Source: an uncultured Bacteroidaceae bacterium
Lineage (GTDB): Bacteria > Bacteroidota > Bacteroidia > Bacteroidales > Bacteroidaceae
Assembly (NCBI GenBank): GCA_904501775.1
Contig: CAJGCJ010000011.1
Span: 1 to 27,875 of the forward strand
Length of the DNA: 27,875 bases
Reading direction: 5' to 3'
A model generated the notes under the pieces. The model made no database searches. It worked only from the letters and a program-made list of their open reading frames with translations, and was not told the DNA's origin. The stretch's first letter is position 1, and every line of letters starts with the position of its first letter. Below are positions 23,314-27,875 of the stretch, piece after piece. The position numbers were made by a program, and so were the translations under genes.

Positions 23314-25146
23314 TTAATCCTGTTCCGGTATGACCTTCATCATACACTCTTTACAGTCGAACGAAAGGCGGAATCTTCGGCCATCGCCAGATACTATATA
23401 AAGCGGCTCTTTATAAGGTACATTCTGCCCCATTCTGCTGCACCAACCAAAACTGCGCCTGATGCAATGCTTACAGAACATCACAGCAGCACCTTCCACT
23501 GCGTTTAGTTCATAGGCCGGAGCTATCTCTTTCACGCCATGCTCTTTATAGAATTCTGCAGCCAGAGTGTTTGAAACATTTCCACGATAGTCGAGCTTTT
23601 CACTTACATATTCACGCGAAACCGAAGAGGCCTGTTTACGCAACTCGGGTGTGTAGGAAACAGTATGCTCGTGCAACAAAGCCTCATAAAGCCTTCTGCG
23701 AGCATCGGACAGCACAGACGATGGCACAAACCATTCATCCGACAGCTGCACATCTATATTGCGTGTAACAAAAGGAGTGTTACCCCACTTACTCAACTGC
23801 TTGACAATGTTATCGCGCTGGGGGGTGCGTGCAACCTCTTTAGCCGACTCTATGTTTACCGTAGCAGATACACCACTCTCATCATTTGCAGTAAGAACGA
23901 AACCCGCTTCACACTCGCCGAATTCAACATCCAGCAACAGGGTACGCCTTACATCGGGACGTGAAAGTTCCCTCTCGAAGTCGCAATCGTAGTTACGGTA
24001 AAGCTCGGCACCCTGAAACAACAACGAAGGCATCGTCTGCGGAAATATTCTATTACCCTCGACCTTGTTTATTCTGAATCCATGCAATTTGCCATCCTTG
24101 CCGACAAAACAGGCACCGTCACCATTGTTAAAATCCTTTCCGATGACTGTAAAGAAGTTACGTGCCACGACTCTTACACTACCCATAAACTCGCCACGCG
24201 ATTTGGGAGTATCGAACGACGTAATATCCTCTTTATCACCAACAAGGAGGTAATCGGTAAAACCTCTGCTGAAGCTCTTTTCGGGAGCAGGTACGAACTG
24301 AGGCACCGCAACACCGCATGATGCACGCTCGTATTCATCACGACGTGCAAGCACCTCGTCTATCTTTGCTCGATAGTAAGCTGTCACATTCTTCACATAC
24401 GACTCGTCCTTCAGCCTACCCTCAATCTTAAACGATGTGACACCGGCATCCATCATCTGCTCTACATAATCGCTACGGTTCATATCTTTTAGCGACAACA
24501 GATACTTCTCCTTGCACAACAGGTTATCATCTGCATCCCTCAAATCGAACGACAGACGGCAGAACTGAGCACATGCCCCCTTGTTGGCACTTCGTCCGAA
24601 ACAGTACTGCGATGCGTAGCACTGTCCGCTGTAACTCACACATAAGGCACCATGCACGAACACCTCGAGTTCCGTATCCGGGACACTCTTGTGAATATCG
24701 CCAATCTCGGACAAAGAGAGTTCCCTCGCAAGCACCACACGCGAGAATCCTGCATCGGAGAGAAAACCCACCTTACGGGCATCGCGGTTATCGGTCTGCG
24801 TGCTTGCATGCAGCTGAATAGGCGGTATATTCATTTTCAGAATACCTAAATCCTGAACTATCAACGCATCAACACCTATCTCATAAAGTTCGCCAATAAG
24901 TTTTTCGACCTGTGCAATATCACTATCCTCTACAATTGTATTAAGCGTAACGTAGACCTTCACTTTGTACAAATGGGCATACTCCACAAGCTTGGCAATA
25001 TCTTCGACACTGTTTCCGGCAGCCTGCCTTGCGCCAAACTGCATTGCACCGATATACACAGCATCGGCACCATGATTGACAGCCGCAATACCCTCTTTTA
25101 TGCTACGCGCAGGGGAGAGCAATTCTATTTTTCTTTTCTTAACCAT
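23314..25146 (-). CDS. Peptidase U32 family protein (RlhA/TrhP-like RNA hydroxylation family)
   Basis: This 610-residue protein starts with the U32 TIM-barrel-like domain: ELLSPARSIKEGIAAVNHGADAVYIG, VKVYVTLNT, ALIVQDLG, LHASTQ. The hallmark Cys cluster follows (C169, C176, C182, C192, C196 in the SGQC..RSANKGAC..CR region), then MNRSDYVEQMMDAGVTSFKIEGRLK. Residues about 300-480 resemble the DUF3656-type middle domain. Despite the peptidase name, studied bacterial members (RlhA, TrhP/TrhO pathway) install hydroxyl groups on 23S rRNA or tRNA, and prephenate links have been reported. Which RNA this one serves is unknown. The C-terminus adds five cysteines (C558, C561, C569, C598, C601) that look like a metal site. 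It is monocistronic. Confidence 0.85.
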   Translation of the reverse strand: MVKKRKIELLSPARSIKEGIAAVNHGADAVYIGAMQFGARQAAGNSVEDIAKLVEYAHLYKVKVYVTLNTIVEDSDIAQVEKLIGELYEIGVDALIVQDLGILKMNIPPIQLHASTQTDNRDARKVGFLSDAGFSRVVLARELSLSEIGDIHKSVPDTELEVFVHGALCVSYSGQCYASQYCFGRSANKGACAQFCRLSFDLRDADDNLLCKEKYLLSLKDMNRSDYVEQMMDAGVTSFKIEGRLKDESYVKNVTAYYRAKIDEVLARRDEYERASCGVAVPQFVPAPEKSFSRGFTDYLLVGDKEDITSFDTPKSRGEFMGSVRVVARNFFTVIGKDFNNGDGACFVGKDGKLHGFRINKVEGNRIFPQTMPSLLFQGAELYRNYDCDFERELSRPDVRRTLLLDVEFGECEAGFVLTANDESGVSATVNIESAKEVARTPQRDNIVKQLSKWGNTPFVTRNIDVQLSDEWFVPSSVLSDARRRLYEALLHEHTVSYTPELRKQASSVSREYVSEKLDYRGNVSNTLAAEFYKEHGVKEIAPAYELNAVEGAAVMFCKHCIRRSFGWCSRMGQNVPYKEPLYIVSGDGRRFRLSFDCKECMMKVIPEQD

Positions 25147-25166
25147 CTATATGCAATTAATATCTG

Positions 25167-25174
25167 CGAAGATA
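25167..25174 (-). promoter_or_regulatory. -7 box TATCTTCG of the U32 gene
   Basis: The minus strand reads TATCTTCGCA, 20 nt before the ATG at 25146. It is a variant shared with the AGCS and trmD genes. No strong -33. Confidence 0.5.
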
Positions 25175-25268
25175 CTTAAAATAGCGCAATCTTGAACATC
25201 AAAAAGAAAAAACAACTTCAAGGATAAAAAAACAGAGAGCCACAGCACCATTTTAACTAAAATATTTG

Positions 25269-25276
25269 TAAATTTG
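25269..25276 (+). promoter_or_regulatory. -7 box TAAATTTG of the HU/SPOR-FHA operon
   Basis: TAAATTTG followed by CAG is an exact consensus match. Transcription would start near 25283, giving a leader of about 90 nt to the ATG at 25376. The start region AATAAGCGAAT (25281-25291) is identical to that of nif3. Confidence 0.6.
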
Positions 25277-25375
25277 CAGTAATAAGCGAATGTATGTTTC
25301 TGTTACAACAAAATCATATATCCCGCTTGTTTAATATATCATCAGCAAATATTCACAGAAAGGAATATTCAGTAT

Positions 25376-26374
25376 ATGAACAAACTCGAACGACATATAT
25401 CACATCTGCTCTCAAGCAACGATTGTGTAATTGTACCGGGCATCGGAGCATTCTTGGCTCATCGTGTACCTGCACGTTATCTATCAGATGAGCAGATATT
25501 CATGCCTCCACATCGCACATTGGGTTTCAACCCACAGGTGAAGGTTGACGATGCCCTTTTGGTATCAAGCTACATAAAAGAGGAGAAGCTCTCTTACAGC
25601 GATGCATACGATGTAATGCAAAAGGATATCAGCATGCTCAATGCAAACTTATCACAGAACGGAACAGTACGTTTCGGTGCATTGGGTACATTCTCAATGG
25701 ATATAAACAACAATATATTGTTCGAGCCCGACAGTAACGGCATAGACGACCCATACAACTATGGATTCGAGACACTCTCCATTGCCCGTCTACAAAGCAG
25801 AAAAGAGAAGACAATCACAATAAAGCGCAAAGAGCTTGGCCGTTATATCGCAGCCGCAGCAGCAGTGATACTCACATTTCTGTTTGTAACACCCATTAGC
25901 GACCGCGCCTATGAGAGCAACCTGAAGGCTTCATTGAGTAACTTTGCATCATCAGAGCAGATATCAATGATGCAACAACTCACAACGACATCGCCTGCAA
26001 CAGTAGAATCGCCTGCCGACTGCAACATCTATCCTGTAACATCTACATCAGAGGATGCAGCAACATCCGTAAGCACTGCAATAGCGCCGAAGGCTACAGA
26101 ACCGGTTACAGCAACAGTGGCCGTTGAAGCCGCTACAACTGCGACAGAAACAGGCAAGAAACACTACATAATAGTAGCAAGTTCGCCCACAGCCGAGAAT
26201 GCACAACTCGCAATAAGCGAACTCACAAGAAAGATGAAGGCCGACTACACCGTTGTGGTATGCGGCAAGCGTCATCGTGTGGCAATAGAGGCATTCAGCA
26301 CCGAGAGCGAGGCACAAGACGCACTACCCCGTATTCAGACAACATTCCCCGATGCATGGGTGCTTACCCATTAA
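25376..26374 (+). CDS. HU-CCDC81-like and SPOR domain membrane protein
   Basis: This 332-residue protein has an N-terminal region (1-75, LERHISHLLSSNDCVIVPGIGAFLAHR) and a second (76-135, TVRFGALGTFSMD) that match the paired CCDC81-like prokaryotic HU domains. One transmembrane helix lies at about 157-174 (AAAAAVILTFLFVTPI). A Thr/Ala/Glu-rich linker (200-255) follows, and a C-terminal SPOR domain (260-332, KKHYIIVASSPTAENAQ to PDAWVLTH). SPOR domains bind denuded septal peptidoglycan, so the protein probably spans the inner membrane with HU-like domains in the cytoplasm and SPOR in the periplasm, linking chromosome or cytosol to the division site (inference). It is first in a two-gene operon; the FHA gene begins 13 nt after its stop. 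Confidence 0.85.
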   Translation: MNKLERHISHLLSSNDCVIVPGIGAFLAHRVPARYLSDEQIFMPPHRTLGFNPQVKVDDALLVSSYIKEEKLSYSDAYDVMQKDISMLNANLSQNGTVRFGALGTFSMDINNNILFEPDSNGIDDPYNYGFETLSIARLQSRKEKTITIKRKELGRYIAAAAAVILTFLFVTPISDRAYESNLKASLSNFASSEQISMMQQLTTTSPATVESPADCNIYPVTSTSEDAATSVSTAIAPKATEPVTATVAVEAATTATETGKKHYIIVASSPTAENAQLAISELTRKMKADYTVVVCGKRHRVAIEAFSTESEAQDALPRIQTTFPDAWVLTH

Positions 26375-26387
26375 TCTACAAAATAAG

Positions 26388-26885
26388 ATGAAGAAGATAA
26401 CCTGTCCCAAGTGCGACCACCCTATAGTATTCGACGACAGCGGCTACCCCAAAGGCATGTCTGTGGTTTTTGAATGTGACAGCTGTCGCAAGAGTTTTAC
26501 AATACGTATAGGCGAAGAGTTAGAGGAGTATCAAGAGGAGGATTTAGGACATGTTGTTGTCATTGAGAACAAATTCTGCTTCAAACAGACACTGCAACTG
26601 ACCGAAGGCGACAACGTCATAGGCCGATACAACAAGGGAACTGTAATATCGCACCCTATTGAGACACGTGACCCAAGCATGGACCGCCGTCACTGCATAA
26701 TAAATGTAAAGCGCAATGGAGCCGGTGAACTAATATACACAATACGCGACAATCCAAGCGTTACAGGAACATTTGTCATGAACCGCATATTGGGCGACCG
26801 CGAACGCCTGCGCATTGAAGACGGTGCAATCATAACACTTGGAGCAACAACACTGATTCTTCACACTCCCTACGCCGAGGAATAA
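26388..26885 (+). CDS. Zinc-ribbon plus FHA domain protein
   Basis: This 165-residue cytoplasmic protein has an N-terminal MJ0042-type zinc ribbon (C6/C9 CPKC and C30/C33 CDSC). A forkhead-associated domain spans about 55-162, with NVIGR (G79, R80), SMDRRHCII (S97, H102) and the later GTFVMN loop and LRIEDGAIITLG. The core FHA residues that hold phosphothreonine are retained, so it is likely a phosphopeptide reader; its partner kinase is not in the window. The ATG at 26388 is chosen over an in-frame ATG at 26352 that lies inside the SPOR gene. Tight coupling to the SPOR gene suggests both act at the same envelope or division site (inference). Confidence 0.85.
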   Translation: MKKITCPKCDHPIVFDDSGYPKGMSVVFECDSCRKSFTIRIGEELEEYQEEDLGHVVVIENKFCFKQTLQLTEGDNVIGRYNKGTVISHPIETRDPSMDRRHCIINVKRNGAGELIYTIRDNPSVTGTFVMNRILGDRERLRIEDGAIITLGATTLILHTPYAEE

Positions 26886-26902
26886 TTAAAAGAACAATCT
26901 AC

Positions 26903-26948
26903 ATAATACGTTTCAAGCATGCCTTAAGGCATGCTTGAAACGTATTAT
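26903..26948. terminator. Perfect 46-bp palindrome, bidirectional terminator candidate
   Basis: The halves 26903-26925 and 26926-26948 are exact reverse complements with no spacer. It lies 17 nt after the FHA stop and 24 nt from the stop of the convergent GDPD-like gene. The downstream run is CGTTTTACG on the plus strand, so the U tail is weaker than in the other terminators here. Confidence 0.75.
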
Positions 26949-26972
26949 CGTTTTACGCTATTACGGCAATTA

Positions 26973-27746
26973 TTATCTGTTGCATGGAATTATGCTGTCG
27001 GTATACAACATCCGCAGCCTTTCATCAAATACATCGGGAATGAGCGATATATCGTTAACCGTAAAGAGCGCTGTCTTGAAGTCACACAACGTATTGACAA
27101 GAGCAAAAAAGGGATATTCGGCAGCACTCGTATGCAAGGCAAGCCACTCAATCTTAGGACCGCGGAAAAGAGCATGCAGCATCATATGCTTGACAAGAGA
27201 GCTGTACAAATCCTCGGCCATGCACGAATACAACACCCTGTAATAACCATCACTTAACAGATTCCTATAATCGTCATAGCTGAAAGCCTCTACAACCATA
27301 CGCTCCTTCAACGAAGGAAAAGCTTCGTTCAGAACCTGCACATCGGACACCTTATCGGTAACAAGAAAAAGTTCCTTATGTCTTGTAAAGAAGTCATTAA
27401 TATCATTGAGCGTCACAGGTGTATATTTACCATATATACGTCTTGCAACAAACTCCTTGAGAACGGGAGCCGTATCGCCACAATGCACAAAGCCTGTAAT
27501 CCTGTTAAAATCGCCCCACGAATGTGCCGCAACAAGAACACTGTCGGCCGTATATTGCAAATCGAGTTCAATATATCTATATCCCAATGCAGCAGCATTC
27601 TCCATAGCCTCGATACTGTTTGTATAGACATAGCCGTCTATTGCACCACCTGCATGGGCAATATACTCGCATAGAGCCGTCTCCTGCTCCACTTTATGCG
27701 AGCAAGAGAGAACCACAATCAACAGCAGCAGATAGAGCAGACGCAT
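26973..27746 (-). CDS. GDPD/PI-PLC-like phosphodiesterase lipoprotein
   Basis: This 257-residue protein has a lipoprotein signal (MRLLYLLLLIVVLSC, lipid-modified C15), so it is envelope-anchored. It carries the glycerophosphodiester phosphodiesterase fold: YIAHAGGAIDG (H31), YTNSIEAMENAAALGYRYIELDLQ (E60, D62) and VAAHSW (H75). These are the metal and acid/base residues of GDPD enzymes. The usual HRG is HAG here, seen in some related Bacteroidetes proteins. The expected reaction is hydrolysis of glycerophosphodiesters or related sugar or lipid head-group phosphodiesters. The frame is open up to an ATG at 27767, but 27746 gives a compact signal peptide and lies 5 nt after the upstream gene's stop, so it is preferred. 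It is co-directional with the partial gene upstream. Confidence 0.8.
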   Translation of the reverse strand: MRLLYLLLLIVVLSCSHKVEQETALCEYIAHAGGAIDGYVYTNSIEAMENAAALGYRYIELDLQYTADSVLVAAHSWGDFNRITGFVHCGDTAPVLKEFVARRIYGKYTPVTLNDINDFFTRHKELFLVTDKVSDVQVLNEAFPSLKERMVVEAFSYDDYRNLLSDGYYRVLYSCMAEDLYSSLVKHMMLHALFRGPKIEWLALHTSAAEYPFFALVNTLCDFKTALFTVNDISLIPDVFDERLRMLYTDSIIPCNR

Positions 27747-27751
27747 ACGAA

Positions 27752-27875
27752 TCAAATTGGTGAACAAAGTCCCTTCATAAACTCAAGCTCCTCGCCTGAG
27801 AAATAACTATGCAGAGATTCGAAGACCCATGCATTGTAATCATTCAGATAATCCAGAGCCTCCTCATCCATCATC
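27752..27875 (-). CDS. Unknown protein, C-terminal part (5' end outside window)
   Basis: The minus-strand frame is open from the window edge to TGA (27754-27752), giving about 40 residues that end in EELEFMKGLCSPI. It is acidic and rich in aromatic residues, with no recognisable motif. Two ATG codons occur at the very edge (27874 and 27871), so it could just start here, but the C-terminal look and lack of a promoter suggest a longer gene continuing out of the window. It is 5 nt from the GDPD-like start, probably the same operon. Confidence 0.5.
   Translation of the reverse strand, partial: MMDEEALDYLNDYNAWVFESLHSYFSGEELEFMKGLCSPI

Overview
The window looks like an ordinary chromosomal segment from a member of the Bacteroidales (Bacteroides/Prevotella-like). 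Three things point there. Promoters are of the TTTG / TAnnTTTG type with little sign of Shine-Dalgarno sites. The gene families are typical of the phylum: Nif3 with a PII-like insert, HU-CCDC81/SPOR protein, S37 peptidase, a stand-alone HSDR_N protein next to holA, and PyrD/PyrK. Genes are also separated by long, nearly perfect bidirectional terminator hairpins. No rRNA, tRNA, CRISPR array, insertion sequence, recombinase or phage gene was seen, so this is core rather than accessory DNA.

Layout. 1-230 is the 3' end of nagB. 494-3749 is a plus-strand operon: secreted S37 peptidase, FecE-like ABC ATPase, MalY/PatB-type C-S lyase. 3824-5242 (minus) is an AGCS sodium:amino-acid symporter. 5611-7557 (plus) is nif3 plus a coiled-coil zinc-ribbon protein. 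7648-8217 (minus) is a TlpA-like lipoprotein, divergent from a tRNA-dihydrouridine synthase (8346-9275). 9636-10835 is a class I aminotransferase. 10971-14797 (minus) is gyrA followed by a TPR protein. 15038-16309 (minus) is a metal permease fused to an HMA domain, divergent from trmD (16609-17283). 17407-19079 (minus) is pyrK-pyrD, and 19175-19681 (minus) is an XRE regulator. 19682-20609 is a gene-free, A-rich region. 20610-21617 (minus) is holA, divergent from an HSDR_N nuclease-like gene (21675-22124). 22291-23043 (minus) is an omega-amidase-type nitrilase and 23314-25146 (minus) a U32 family protein. 25376-26885 (plus) is an HU/SPOR membrane protein with a zinc-ribbon FHA protein. 26973-27875 (minus) is a GDPD-like lipoprotein and the end of an unknown gene.

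Functional themes are housekeeping: pyrimidine synthesis (PyrD/PyrK), DNA topology and replication (GyrA, HolA), tRNA modification (TrmD, Dus), possible RNA hydroxylation (U32), amino-acid and C-S metabolism, and envelope functions. No complete new multi-gene system is evident. The best leads are regulatory. (1) The gene-free region beside the XRE gene carries a 16-bp inverted pair of promoter cores reading outward and may encode a short unannotated transcript that ends at the holA terminator. (2) A direct-repeat and dyad array overlies the promoter of the S37/ABC/MalY operon. (3) Two promoter subtypes recur: TAnnTTCG, and TTTGC followed by a shared AGCGAAT start region. Among proteins, the stand-alone PD-(D/E)xK protein divergent from holA and the SPOR/FHA pair deserve a look.
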